Shown piece by piece: positions 1 through 12,154 of a stretch of 64,000 bases of DNA; position 1 is the first letter of the stretch, and each line of letters starts with the position of its first letter. The position numbers were made by a program, and so were the translations under genes. Location of the stretch: contig NC_068571.1 of NCBI RefSeq assembly GCF_025698545.1, positions 50,439,733 through 50,503,732 on the forward strand. Reading direction: 5' to 3'. Below the pieces are notes generated by a model, which had not been told where the DNA came from, did no database searches, and was given only the letters and a program-made list of their open reading frames with translations. The stretch comes from Gossypium raimondii. Lineage: Eukaryota; Streptophyta; Magnoliopsida; Malvales; Malvaceae.

Positions 1-260
1 TTAGTGAATAAGAAACTTAAAATTTTTACTCTAATGATGCGTACTTTTATCATCTAAAACTTGGTCATATTGACCAAGATAGAATCACTAGACTTATGAA
101 AGATGAGATTTTAAGTTCTCTTAAAGAGGTATATCTTATACAATGTGAATCTTACTTAAAAACAAAATGACTGAAAGATCTTTTAATGCAAAAGGTACAA
201 AGATCGTTCATCTCTTAGAACTGGTACACACTAACTTATGCAAAATGTACAAAGCCTTCC
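1..260 (+). mobile_element. Ty1-copia fossil: GAG-pre-integrase / integrase start
   Basis: The translation carries the pre-integrase signature LGHIDQD with flanking residues typical of Ty1-copia polyproteins (RLGHxxxxR), followed by the start of an integrase zinc-binding region. It is a broken fossil with no LTR visible on this side. It is the duplicate of the fragment that ends near 7640. Confidence 0.7.
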
Positions 261-1084
261 TTTTCTCTTTTATTATTTATTATATTGTTACATTAACGAT
301 AGAAAAATGTTTTATTTTTATTTTTGAAATTTAAATATTATAAAAAAAATATTTATGAAAACCAATTTCCATTATTTACTTAACCATTTTAAAATTTTAC
401 CACTTCAATAATTTTTTTATATAAAAGAATTAGAGAAATTTTATCAAAAATCGAATGAAGCTGAATTAACTATGAACCAATTTATGGATCCATCTATCCA
501 AATTACTTTCATCTGTGCCTGGTTGTAAAAGGCAGCGAAGAAATGAGGTTTTGCCATAAAAAAATCACGAAGTCGGCTCAATAATCAACCATCCAATTTT
601 GCATTTCCTATTAACATGCCAACCCAAAAGTTGAAAAACCCCCCTCCCATTCCCAATCATAATTAATTCTCTTACCCTCCCCTCACTCAAAATCAACTAA
701 ATCTTTCATGTGCTAGAATTATGTGACCTGAATTCTGTTTATTCTAATTTAAAGTGCAAGTCACTTGTCAAAAGAATAAAATAGAGGGACAAAATTAGGA
801 ATCTTGCCGCACAAGTTGAATCCATATAGAACTATACTTATTCTATTAGACGTTGATTATAAAAAGATTGTTTAACTCTTAAAACATGTATAGTCGAAAA
901 CCTCTTTTATTGTTGTTTTTTTCAACATTAGTGAATTTCTTCTCTGCTCGTTATTTTTTTATAAAAGTTTTTCACGTAAAATCTGCTTGTTTTTATTTTT
1001 ATTTTTTATTACTTTACGATCAATCGTACTACCATTATCGATGTATAATATAATAATATGTATAAATTAAAAATTAATAGATAT
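1..1084. repeat. Left copy of a ~1 kb duplicated segment
   Basis: This stretch repeats 7433-8457 in the same orientation, with only scattered substitutions and small indels. Both copies begin inside old Ty1-copia coding sequence and run through the same AT-rich non-coding DNA up to the motif ATTAATAGATA. The left copy then joins a different copia element, while the right copy continues into the SHINE gene promoter. The window starts inside the homology, so the true left edge is not seen. No gene is visible in the non-coding part (about 260-1084). Confidence 0.93.
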
Positions 1085-3337
1085 TGATGAAAAAGTCCAG
1101 GTGAGCAGAGATGTCATCTTTAATGAAAAAGCTTGCTGGAATTGGGAAAAGAGTGAACCAGAAGCTACTTCAAAAGACCTGGTGCCTGATCAAGCTGAAC
1201 TCGAGCAGCTTGGACCTGAAACAGATATTGATGATGTGCCTGTGAGAGGCACAAGGTCCTTGGATGAAATTTATGAAAGGGCACAAGTTGCTATAGCAGA
1301 ACCTAGCAGTTTTGAAGAAGCTGAGGCAGATGAGGGCTGGAAACAAGCTATGGTTGATGAAATCAACATGATTCAGAAGAATCAGACATGGGAACTGGTT
1401 GACAAACCTGCTGGAAAGAAGACCATTGGAGTAAAATGGGTCTATCGAGCAAAACAGAATGCTGATGGCAGTATAAACAAGTTAAAAGCCAGGCTTGTTG
1501 TCAAAGGATTTAGCCAAAGGTATGGTCTGGACTACCTGGAGACTTTTGCACCAGTAGCCAGGCTTGACACAGTCAAAATAATAGTTGCTTTGGCTGCTCA
1601 ACATCACTGGACCATTCATCAGCTTGTTGTGAAGTTTGCATTTCTCAATGGTTTCCTGGAAGAAGAGATCTACATCGAGCAGCCTCAAGGGTTTGTGGTC
1701 ACTGGCAATGAACACATGGTGTACAGGCCAAAGAAGGCCTTGTATGGCCTGAAGTAGGCTCCTCAAGCCTGGTATGCTCGAATTGATTCCTACTTGCTCA
1801 GTTTGGAGTTTGAGAGAAGTGCCAATGAACCAACTTTGTATGTGAAGAAAAATCAAGCTGAGACTCAGCTTATTCTGTCACTCTATGTTGATGATTTGTT
1901 GGTAACTGGAGGAGACAAGAACATGCTGCATGATTTCAAGAAAAAAAAATGAAGAAGATGTTTGAGATGTTTGATCTAGGCAGAATGAACTACTTCCTAG
2001 GAATGGAAGTGAAGCAAACAGCAAATGGAATCTTTCTCAGCCAGAGTTCCTTTGCTATGAAAGTCTTAAATAAGTTCTCTATGAAGAATTGCAAGCCAAC
2101 AAGCACACCAATGGCTGTTGGAATGAAGCTATCGAGACAGGAAACTGGTGAATCAGTTTGTGAGACTATGTACAAGAGTCTCATTGGTAGTCTACTGTAT
2201 TTGACTGCAACAAGGCCCGATATCATGTTTGCAGTTAGTGTGCTATCTAGATACATGAATTGCTGCAAAGATCAGCACTTTCAAGCAGCTAAAAGGGTGT
2301 TGAGGTACATTAAAGGCACCATTAATCATGGTGTGTTGTTCAAAAGGGCTAAAAACATGAAGTTAACAGGTTATGTCGATAGTGACTGGGCTGGATCGTG
2401 TGATGACATGAAGGGCACATCTGGATATGCATTTAGCCTTGGCTCAGGCATGTTTTGCTGGAGTTCTAAGAAGCAAAGTCTGGTGGCACAGTCAACAGCA
2501 GAAGCTGAATATGTTGCTGCTACATCTGCTGTGAATCAAGCCATATGGCTTAGAAAAATCTTAGCTGATCTAAACCAAATTCAAGAAGGAGCAACAGAGA
2601 TCTACTGTGATAACAAATCTGCTGTTGCAATTGCAAAGAATCCTGTCTTCCATGGTAGAACAAAACACTTCAACATCAAGTTACATGTTATAAGGGAGAT
2701 GGAGCAAGCTCATGAAATCGAGCTGATTCATTGCAATTCAGAAGAACAAATTGCTGATATCTTTACAAAGGCACTTAATGTGTCCAAATTTGTTAAGTTG
2801 AGAAGGGAATTAGGTGTCACAAGCATGGAAACTAAGGAGGAGTGTTGAGTTTAGTCCCATGCAAAGGTGGCCACGCAAAAAGAAATGGCAGCAGGCAATC
2901 GAGCCATGGTGTGCAGCAGCTGAAGCTTCAAGTTACTAAACTACTTGTTGTTTTAGTTGTATTTTAATCATTTTGTAATCTGGTTCATATTGAACTAAGT
3001 AGGTATTTTTTGGTGTAATTTTGATGTTGATTGACTGAAATATCAGCAATGCAATGTGTGCAAGCTAATCTTGTAAGTTTTAATGCATATTAGTGGTGTT
3101 AGGTAATTGATTAGGTGATTACTTGTTCATTTGACAAGTTAACTGATATAGGTAATAGCATAATGCCTTTTTTTGTTGTTAATGAAAAGATTTCATTCAA
3201 ATCTATCTCTATCTTTTCTGTTTTTTCATTGCAAATTTCTTTTTGTTCTTTCTTCTTCAATAGTTTCTTCAGCAAGGCTCGACACTTGATGTCCAAGCAA
3301 AGCTGAAACCAGCTTGCTGCTGCCTCTTGCACCAACA
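1085..3337 (+). mobile_element. Ty1-copia retrotransposon fossil, 5'-truncated, with 3' LTR
   Basis: The 3' half of a Ty1-copia element. In order it has the integrase-RT hinge (SRDVIF), the RVT_2 reverse transcriptase (ETFAPVAR), RNase H at about 2370-2800 (AQSTAEAEYVA, NPVFHGRTKHF), a purine-rich polypurine tract at about 2828-2842, and a 3' LTR. Gag, protease, most of integrase and the 5' LTR are missing. The element is broken, with about two breaks in the surviving pol frame. Only one LTR is present, so LTR divergence cannot date it, but the rest of pol is well preserved, which suggests a fairly young insertion. Confidence 0.95.
2843..3337 (+). repeat. 3' LTR of the copia fossil
   Basis: The LTR begins TGTTGAGTTT directly after the polypurine tract. 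The proposed end is CAACA at 3333-3337, the reverse complement of the first five bases, giving a length of 495 bp. The 5' edge is well supported. The 3' edge is inferred from the terminal inverted repeat only, because there is no second LTR to compare. Confidence 0.7.
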
Positions 3338-4285
3338 GGTTGAGATTGCATAGGGCAGGTACTGATTGGCATAGCACGAGTCTCGTAAGCTGGGCTAGCA
3401 ATATTTTCCCTTTCTCCAATAGTCCAACATCCTTCAAAATCCAACAAATACAAAAACATTATATGTTTAGAATTTACCAATTCTGGTTGAATGGGCAATT
3501 GTATATATAAAGTTTGATTTTGTGTAATTTTATATTAGAATTTTTATATTTTTAATTTTTACAAATTATTAACACAATTATTAATATAACATCATTTTAT
3601 GTTTATTTATTGCATATACATATAATTGTATTTCTCCCATATAAAAATAAACTGATGCATTTATTTCTTTAAATGAGCATGGTTGAATCAAAATTAAAAT
3701 TTCATATATACATTTGAACCACAACCAAAAGTTTCATGTATATAATTACATCAAATTAAAGTTAATGTATCAAAAATGAGACAAAATTAAGTATTAAAAT
3801 GAGAAATTTCGATATAATTTAGGAGCCAAATTATAAATAAAATCTTAAATTTAAAATATAAGAATTATAATTTAATTTAGGTATAAAAATCAATAAAATC
3901 AGATGAATCGAACTAAATCAATGGGTGGACTTAACTTTGCTTACTCAAAAACATGAATAAAAAATGAGAAATACTCTAATGAATTTGGTTATGAGACTGA
4001 AAGAGCTAATGGCTTTGTTTCCCCAAGTCTCTAGTTATACTAAATACATAACAATCACAATAAAATGGGAAAAAGGAGATAAAGCAAAGTTGGAGACATG
4101 ACAATGGAAAAAGGAGGTTCTATAAGAGAATTCATATATGTATCTACGTAAATATCTTTTATGCAATTGGTTTGTATAACACATTCCAAATATACCAAAG
4201 ATAAATGCTTATTGATTTGATTTTTGGTGGTAAGAGAATTGTTTTTAATTGCATAACCTCATGGAGTTCTCACCATTTAAATGCA
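3338..4285. other. Gene-free AT-rich DNA
   Basis: No supported gene. A short stretch at about 3345-3440 reads as plausible protein on the minus strand (GERENIASPAYETRAMP) but I do not recognise it. It abuts the LTR and could be flanking DNA or part of the LTR. The rest is AT-rich and featureless. Confidence 0.4.
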
Positions 4286-4289
4286 TGCA

Positions 4290-4480
4290 ATGAAAAAGTT
4301 ATGTTGTGAGCAAACGCAGAGATATCAATGTATATGTATGCAACAGTGACCATACTTAAAAGGGTCCTAATCATTTACCTCGCAGAACAATCCTCCAGAG
4401 ATCTTTAGTCTATCAATCTCATCTATGGTCACATTAATAAGTGTGCCATGCAGCAATTGCTCCATTCTTGACCTGCAAAT
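4290..4480 (-). pseudogene. Phospholipase D alpha-like N-terminal fragment
   Basis: On the minus strand from about 4470 the reading MEQLLHGTLINVTIDEIDRL resembles the first residues of plant phospholipase D alpha, whose C2 domain opens with a HGTL..TI.EVDRL pattern. It is followed by GG and a short segment (about 4350-4290) that could match the next C2 strand. A splice-acceptor-like TTTGCAG lies just upstream of it. No HKD catalytic motif or further exon is visible nearby, so this is at most a stranded exon. The call rests on one short match from memory. Confidence 0.4.
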
Positions 4481-5834
4481 ATAACTCTTTATGATATTGC
4501 TTACGACTCTAATGAAAAGTTACTTGGAGACAATGTTGGGGGAAGAAAAAAGATGGTACCGAACATATTTATAGTTAACAAAAAAGTGGGTTTCTCCATA
4601 AGAAATGTTTCTTGTTGAATGCATAGAGAAAGATTTATACGCATGCAAGGGGAGTTTGGAAGTTAGAATAAGTTCCTGCCTTTGTTTCATGCAACTTTGG
4701 CATGGGGGAAGTGGCCAGCTTGACTAGGTAAAGATTCTAAATTATACGAGAGTAATAATAATTAATTATAGATCAGAATCAAACATTGGGTAAGTCATCC
4801 TTTGCTTGATTAGAGAAAAGCTATGGTTCTCGACATTGGACATGTATATTATTTATTTCATTAACTTTTACAAATCCTAAAAATGTATGTTTCAAAGATA
4901 ATTATAAATTAAGTAGGACTGTATGACAGCTGTTAGAATTCGGATATTCGAATCAACAAAGGTTTTTATTTTTATTTTTAAATGTGAAAGATTATTAGGC
5001 TTGCATTGCACAAAAGAGAATGAAAGAAGTCCTATTAGAAAATAAAGAGATACAACTTTTGAACTGGTAGCTTTAATGGGTAGATATCAGATTAAGTGCT
5101 AATGGTGAGTAAAATTGATTTTAATTAAAAAATTAATTGTTTTAATTGGTTTTGTCGATTGGGATATCGATTTAGATGATTTAATTAGTCTATTTTAATT
5201 TTGACTTTCAAAATTGAACTGATCGAAAAATCGTTTTATATTATTTTATTTTTAATTATTTAAAATATATTTAATTTTATAATATATAATAAATATATAC
5301 CCACCAAACTCAACTCAATAAATTTATACCCAAACCATTAATCCATAACTTCTAAACCCATTAAATCTAATAAAATGCATCCTAATTAAAAAATACGTTA
5401 CACCCCTCGACATCTTCCCCCAATTTCTCCAAAAACAATTGCAGGCCGCAGCATGGTGCTAGCAAATAATAACAATGAAACCCCATTCCTTGAAGAAATA
5501 ACAAACAAAACCCCCATTTCTTTTTCCATTTTGCTTGAAGAAAGAAGGGTAAACTATCTAGTTGATTACCCAATATTTAGGGTGCTTAATTTCATTTTAG
5601 TCCATTTACTTAACGTGCTATTATGAAACTACGATGACTTCATTAATTTAATTTTTACTTCGAATTTTAATTATTTAATTACAACTTAATTAAATAATAA
5701 TTTGAAGTTAATTTAATTACCAAGTCATCATATTCATAGCAAAAAAATACATTTACTGTAGATAGTGATACATGCAATTTACTTTTCTAGTTCGTCGTTT
5801 TACATTTTCATATCATCGGTTAATGCAAACTTTC
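4481..5834. other. Gene-free AT-rich DNA
   Basis: No supported gene or RNA. Small open frames near 5382-5573 lack any recognisable domain, and the composition is low-complexity AT. Confidence 0.5.
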
Positions 5835-6680
5835 AAGGTAGTACGGATCTAGCGGAGGATCAATTGGTCATATAAAATTAGGGCTTAAATAATTTTTAAT
5901 TAAGTTCCAACTCTTCGTCTATTAATTACTACATTATTTAGTCATGGAGTCATTCCACTAAAATACCATGATTGAACTTTCCTCATTCTATACCATTACG
6001 AAAGCTACTACACCAAGTGCTTGTCCAATGATCTTGTCATATGTGTGTTACCCTTATAGGATATCATTAATCTCTTTGGAATAAAATATGTTCTCACAAT
6101 TGATCCTAATTTATCTCATGGTAATCATTATATCTTCCTTAATGAAAAGTCAATTACTAACAAATAGTAGTTAAATTATTCATCTTAGAGAAATGACTTG
6201 CGACCTCATTACTTTTCATCGAATATGTAATGCCAATGAGAGGATATCATTACCCTTTATTAGGCTATAAATTTCACTATTGTAAGTGAAGTTATGTCAT
6301 GCAAAAATTGTATACCCAATGTACTATAGCTTTCGACTATTACCAATTGAACTCAGGCTATCAATACATCAAAGTATACAAGTCATGCACATATAGTTTG
6401 CCACTTACTTAAGATTGAGGTAAGTCACACTATGACCATCTGAAATGAATAAATCCACAAATGGATCTAGGATTTATCCTACTTGGGTCCTATTCGATGT
6501 ATTGTTAGTCCAGTTAATCATATTTATGTCTCTATCTTTTAAGAGTTATATGTTCCAATACCCAAGACAATGTATCTCCCCAATTGGACTTGATAGACAA
6601 TATAATAGTCTTCCAATCGACTTACTCAATTCTAATACAAGTTGTCTTCTTGCATTATGATTCAACCACATAATACAACT
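5835..6680 (-). mobile_element. Copia-type LTR remnant, antisense
   Basis: The reverse complement of this segment lines up, in order, with about 12450-13260 of the solo LTR. Shared landmarks include ATGATATCC.CTCATTGGCATT, a GGATATCATATGAGGGTAA-like stretch, CATGGTA followed by GACTCCAT.A.TAA, and a region around GATTGATCC. Divergence is clearly higher than between recent copies. It is an old relative of the 2.2-kb LTR, truncated at both ends, with no target duplication visible. Confidence 0.75.
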
Positions 6681-6724
6681 TAATATTAGTTAAACATTAG
6701 ATAATCAATAAGCTAATATTTACT

Positions 6725-7640
6725 TTCATTTTGCTTTGTGTACAAAAACCATTTGAGGATATTTATGCAAAAGATATTAATAGTAATGATAAAATTTATT
6801 CAATTAATTTGTTTGAAAAATTACAAGTACATAAAGTATATAAACGATATCACTACACTAAGGGCACTAGAACCCAACATTCGAGTCCACCTAAAGCGAA
6901 AAGAAAGAATCCCAAGAAGCCTAAAGACTTGTCAAAATCTAAATGTTTCCTCTATAGTAAAAAAAGAGCATGTCAATGCTAATTGTAAAGAATGGAAGGA
7001 CTACCTAGCCTTTAAGCATAAAGGTACGAAACTTTTGGCTATTGAAACTTATTTAGTGGAAGATTCAGTAGACCATTGGGCCATTGATTATGGATCCATT
7101 AATCATATTTGTGGTTTTTTTTTTGTTACAGAATTCAAAAAATAAAAGATCTTCAAGATAAGAATCTCTTGTAAATCAAGATGGGAGCAATGTAGTGGCG
7201 TAAGTAGTGGAAGATGCATATATTTATTTTGATAGTTTTAGGAATATTATATTTTAAATGATATTTTCTATGTATCAATTTTAGAAGAAATGTAATTTAT
7301 ATTTCATGTTTATTTAGAGATGGTTACACCATGACTTTTAATGAAGTTATTGCAATTCATATTTGCAATGGATGGATGCAAAATAATCTCTATTTTATCA
7401 AATCAAATATGTACTCAATGTTAGAAACTGAATTAGTGAATAAGAAACTTAAAATTTCTTACTCTAATGATGCGTACTTTTATCATCTAAGACTTGGTCA
7501 TATTGACCAAGATAAAATCACTCGACTTATGAAAGATGAGATTTTAAAAACAAAATGACTAAAAGATCTTTTAATGCAAAAGGTACAAAGATCGTTCATC
7601 TCTTAGAACTGGTACACACTAACATATGCAAAATGTACAA
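6725..7640 (+). mobile_element. Ty1-copia fossil: gag zinc knuckle, protease, pre-integrase
   Basis: Decayed Ty1-copia polyprotein. In order it shows a basic region leading into a CCHC-like zinc knuckle (about 6860-6990), a protease-like segment with WAIDYGSINHIC (compare the family's DSGA.NHIC), and a pre-integrase domain with LGHIDQDKITRL. It is broken in several places and no LTR is attached. Its right part lies inside the segment duplicated at 1-1084. Confidence 0.75.
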
Positions 7641-8457
7641 AGCTTTCCTTCTCTCTTTATTATTTATTATATTGTTACATTAACGATAGAAAAATATTTT
7701 ATTTTATTTTGAAATTTAAATATTATAAAAATATTTATGAAAACCAATTTTCATTATTTACTTAATCATTTTAAAATTTTACCACTTCAATAAATTTTTT
7801 ATATAAAAGAATTAGAGAAAATTTATCAAAAATCGAATGAAGCTGAATTAAATATGAACCAATTTATGGATCCATCTATCCAAATTACTTTCATCCGTGC
7901 CTGGTTGTAAAAGGCAGAGAAGAAATGAGGTTTTGCCATAAAAAAATCACGAAGTCGGCTCAGTAATCAACCATCCAATTTTGCATTTCCTATTAACATG
8001 CCAACCCAAAAGTTGAAAACCCCCCCTCCCATTCCCAATCATAATTAATTCTCTCACCCTCCCCTCACTCAAAATCAACTAAATCTTTCATGTGACCTGA
8101 ATCCTGTTTATTCTAATTTAAAGTGCAAGTCACTTGTTAAAAGAATAAAATAGAGGGACAAAGTTAGGAATATTGCCGCACAAGTTGAATCCATATAGAA
8201 CTATAATTTTTTTTATTAGACGTTGATTATAAAAAGATTGTTTAACTCTTAAAACATGTATAGTCGAAAATCTCTTTTATTGTTGTTTTTTCAACATTAG
8301 TGAATTTCTCCTCTGCTCGTTATTATTTTTTTCGATAAAAGTTTTTCACGTAAAATCTGCTTGTTTTTATTTTTCTTTTTTATTACTTTACGATCAATCG
8401 TGCTACCATTATCGATGTATAATATAATAATATATATAAATTAAAAATTAATAGATA
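7433..8457. repeat. Right copy of the ~1 kb duplicated segment
   Basis: Direct repeat of 1-1084. Homology stops at the shared motif AATAGATA. From there the right copy runs without interruption into the upstream region of the SHINE gene, about 490 bp before its start codon. It therefore probably forms the distal promoter of that gene, and the left copy is a displaced duplicate of promoter-side DNA. Confidence 0.93.
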
Positions 8458-8948
8458 AACTTGTTTGTTTGGATAGCAAATTTTAATTTATATCTCATAA
8501 AAAGTATAATCTCTTTTGGTACAAACTCACATCAACTTTTCATCCATCTTTCAATATCGCTTACTTTTGCTAGTTCCTTTTTTGTTTATTGAGACAAGTG
8601 GTGAGGATTGTTTTTATTTTTGGTGGTTTGGATTAAATTCAAAGTTTGAGTGAGATGAAACCTATTTCAAAGGGAAGAAATTGTCAAACAGTGTTATTCA
8701 TTTATTCTTGGAGTTGTATGATGGATGTGTAGGTGAAAATCTTTATTGCAACAAAGCACACTAATTACTTGGATGACTTTTAAGACTTCCCAATCAATCT
8801 AATCCAATCCACCGACAACCTCATATAATTTCATTCTCATAGAGAGAGAGACCTCTCCATTATTATTTTTATTTCATCCCCTCTTAAAAGCTACACACCT
8901 GATCTCTGAACTTCTCTTAAGTGTTTGTTTCTCAAGAAAATTAAAAAC
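8458..8948 (+). promoter_or_regulatory. SHINE gene upstream region
   Basis: Unique DNA between the duplicated block and the start codon. It contains a GAGAGAGAGA tract near 8840 and pyrimidine-rich leader-like sequence just before the ATG. No clear TATA box was chosen. Its role is inferred from position only. Confidence 0.4.
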
Positions 8949-9598
8949 ATGGTACTAACAAAGAAATTCAGAGGTGTCCGCCAGCGTCAGTGGGGCTCTT
9001 GGGTTTCTGAAATTCGCCATCCTTTACTGTAAGCTCATCCACTCACCATTATCACCAATATTAATTACAACGCACACATATAAATTCTGGGTTTTAATTG
9101 TGTAGGAAAAGAAGGGTATGGTTGGGCACATTTGAGACGGCTGAGGCGGCGGCAAGGGCATATGACCAGGCTGCCATTTTGATGAACGGGCTAAATGCGA
9201 AGACCAATTTCCCAGTACCCAACAGTGGTGGTGATGATAATGGGTCTTCTCCGTTGCCTGCCGAGACTTTGTCTGAGTTTTTGGGTGCTAAGCTAAAGAA
9301 GTGCTGCAAAGACCAATCTCCATCACTAACTTGTCTCAGGCTGGACACCGATAATGCTCATATTGGGGTGTGGCAAAAACGAGCGGGGAGTCGTTCAAGC
9401 TCCAACTGGGTGATGAGAGTTGAGCTGGGGAATAAGAAGACAACAATGGAAGATGGAGCAGCTTCGTCTTCGTCAGAGTTATCGCATATGGTTGAGGAGA
9501 CTGAAGCAGTGGGAGAAGAAGATAGGGTTGCAATGCAGATGATTGAAGAATTACTCAATTGGAATTGTCCTATGAACTCAACTTCAGCTGGAGTTTAG
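8949..9598 (+). CDS. SHN: AP2/ERF transcription factor, SHINE (WIN1/SHN) clade
   Basis: Two exons, 8949-9028 and 9106-9598, separated by a 77-bp GT-AG intron, give 190 residues. The AP2 domain starts almost at the N-terminus ([20 protein letters not shown]). The intron cuts it after HPL, and the domain continues [20 protein letters not shown]. This intron position and the near-terminal AP2 domain fit the SHINE clade. The middle block [20 protein letters not shown] and the C-terminal MIEELLN are the clade's other conserved parts. Length matches the Arabidopsis members, and the details look closer to SHN2/SHN3 than to SHN1. These nuclear factors activate cutin and wax genes and pectin modification in epidermis. 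The gene looks intact. A duplicated ~1 kb block ends about 490 bp upstream. Confidence 0.95.
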
Positions 9599-9956
9599 AA
9601 ATATATATATATGATGTACATCCTCTGCAAAATTTATCTGCCATACATACATGCATGTAAAACTAGGGCAATATATGCAGTATATGTCTTACTTTCGTAA
9701 TAGTGAAAATTATTATATGAAAATATATTATATATGAGAACAGCCTAATCAAAGCTTATAGGCCTAGAGAATGTTCAGTCATTGGAATCTTGATATCCCA
9801 AGTTTGACTCCAGCGTTGCAAAAATCATGCTTTTTAAAAAAAAAGAAATTTAAGTGGAGATATATTTTCGATTATTTGTTATACTTTGTAATGCTTCATT
9901 GTGATTATTGTTAATTTAGATATATATTACACGTAATGAGGAGGGTCCACTTATCA
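9599..9956. other. SHINE gene 3' flank
   Basis: A short TA-rich run follows the stop codon. The rest is AT-rich 3' flank with no gene. Confidence 0.5.
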
Positions 9957-10220
9957 GTGACGGAATCAAGGAGATGCTGGTAAGTCCCGACTCCTTTAAA
10001 ATGAAAACTTTTTTTATTTAAATTTTTTATAATTTATAAAATTTTAAATTAGTAATGATTAAATTACACTTTGGTCCTCTCAAGAATAATAAAATTTAAT
10101 TTAATACTTTAAAAATTTTAAAGATATAGATTATAAAATTATAAAATTACATTTTACTATCGTAAAAATATACAATTTAATTTTGCCCCCAAAAAAAGTT
10201 TCTAGCTCTGCTACCGCCAC
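9957..10220. mobile_element. Small inverted-repeat element, GTGGCGGA-type ends
   Basis: The left end GTGACGGAATCA and the right end TGCTACCGCCAC are imperfect inverted repeats. The interior consists of short phrases such as TTGCCCCC and AAATTTTAAAGATATA that recur in the better preserved copy at 20597-20822. It is non-coding and therefore a non-autonomous element, old by its divergence. Confidence 0.5.
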
Positions 10221-10440
10221 TTATACAATTAATATTTTAAAAATTCAATTGTTATATTTTATATTTCATTCATATAGATTATGCATGTTAATTTGGCATA
10301 AATTATTTTTTTAACTATTTTTTTATGTAATAAAAATTTCAACTGTTCAGTAACTACCAATATATATAATATTTTAGATCAATATGATAGATATATCGGA
10401 TGATCGTTAAAATATTAATCGTACAAAGCTATAACTAGAA
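10221..10440 (-). mobile_element. Decayed fragment of the 59691-60072 element family
   Basis: Read on the minus strand this stretch matches the right half of the inverted-repeat element at 59691-60072. Both share ACATGCATGATCTA-like sequence followed by GAATGAA and an AAATATTAAT.GTATAA motif. The ends are not preserved. Confidence 0.45.
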
Positions 10441-11342
10441 CTACCTATAGCCTCCCTCCCCAACCTATAAATAAGAGGATAATACACTTCAACACATTCG
10501 AATCCACATCCTCATACATTGACGATTATAATTTTAATACATGATTATTGTAAGCATTGGTTTTGGAAAACACCCAAAAATCAAATTAAGATTTTGGTGG
10601 TTCGACTTGACGTGGATGAACGCTTTTAGCACAAAATAAATGCAAATTTTGTTGAAAGGTAAAGTACATGGAATAAAAACTTAATTAAGCATGAATGGAA
10701 ATACATTTTTGAGTCTATTTCTTTTTCAAATGAGAATGATGTTTCAAGAATTAAGAATTAAAACTCTCTTTTACCTTATATTCTACCTAAGTATATATAC
10801 CTCTTTAATTTCAATCATATCACATATTTTTTAATAAATTTATTTTCGTTTTATCAATTTATTAATATTTCTTATAATAAATAATTGGGTTTTTTAAAAA
10901 ATTATGGTTCTGTAATATGATTTAACTTAAATGAATGGAATAAATATTTCATAATTTCTTTTATCGTATCTTTCTTAATTTTAATTGGATTATTTTGTCG
11001 ATTTTGTTCGTTGCTTTGGACTATTCGGAATTGATTTTCTTATTGTGATAGATGCTTGCAATCTTTTCAAATATTTCATACTTGAGTTGTGACAAAACCG
11101 ATTGTCAATATATTATAATGTTCTATTGATGTTGAGGTTAAAACTTTTGTCGTGTTGATGAAATTTATCTTTCACCACCAATAATAAATGTTTGTTATTG
11201 TTTTTCTAAATTATATAATCATTTAGCTAATTGGTGCTAGCTTATTGTCAAAATTTATGACTTTACGCCAAGACTTTTTTAAAGTAATAGTTGAAGTTTT
11301 ATATAACATGACACGGATTCAGAAAATAATTATAATATTACG
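10441..11342. other. Gene-free AT-rich DNA
   Basis: Nothing supported on either strand. The composition is AT-rich with no repeats I could delimit. Confidence 0.5.
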
Positions 11343-11960
11343 AAATATTAATAGCCCTGGTCATGAGTCCGGTCAGGTCGGATATATAATTTTAAGCCCA
11401 AGTTCGATTTAAAAAATTGGTTTAAAATTTTGTTTAAGTTCGATCTAGATTAAAAATGTTAAGCTAGAGTTTGACCTGACTTGTCCATATTAAATTTTTT
11501 TGAATTATTTTTTATATAAAAATAAATTTAAAAAATATAATACATCAAATATACTAAAAAATATTAAAATAAATGCATCCTAGCAAATAGAAAATACATT
11601 ACAAAAAAGTCTTTATACTTAAATAAGATAGTTGCAACTTAGCATACAAATGCCTTTAAAATAGTAGCAAAATTAACAATAAAATAAGAGTTATACAATA
11701 TACAAATAATAACAATAAAATAATATCAATATAATAGTAAAATGGTCGCAAAACAGTAGCAAAAGAGCATCAAAACAATTCATTTGGGTCGAGCCAAGCT
11801 TGAGCCAGAAAATCTTACCTTAGGGCCGACCCATTTACAAAATAGACCTTAATTTTTGTTCAAACTTATTTTTCGAGTCTATATTTTTATCTAAACCCTT
11901 CTACATTTCAAACAAGCCTTCGGGCCTAGATGAATAATCCTACCCATGATTAAACCTTCT
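11343..11960. repeat. Dispersed ~600-bp repeat with GTCATGAGTCCGG-type ends
   Basis: One end reads GGTCATGAGTCCGGTCAGG. The other, reverse-complemented, reads AATCATGGGTAGGATTATTC and continues into TAGGCCCGAAGGC. A GGGTCGAGCC motif lies inside the right part. The arrangement suggests a non-autonomous DNA transposon (hAT-like), but the terminal repeats are too diverged to be sure. It is non-coding. Confidence 0.45.
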
Positions 11961-12154
11961 TTCTAACATATCAAGATTTAGTTAGATATGTATAAAACAT
12001 ACATCAACAAATAATAAATATAAGAACAAATTTTCTCAAAAAAAAAGTATAAGAATGATCATGTCTATACTCACTCGTGTAGATATATATAAATTTATGA
12101 TATAGAACAAAAAATTATGATGCTATGACTTATTAATGTATCAAATTTATATAA
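11961..12154. other. Left flank of the solo LTR
   Basis: AT-rich DNA with no feature beyond the target site used by the adjoining LTR. Confidence 0.4.
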
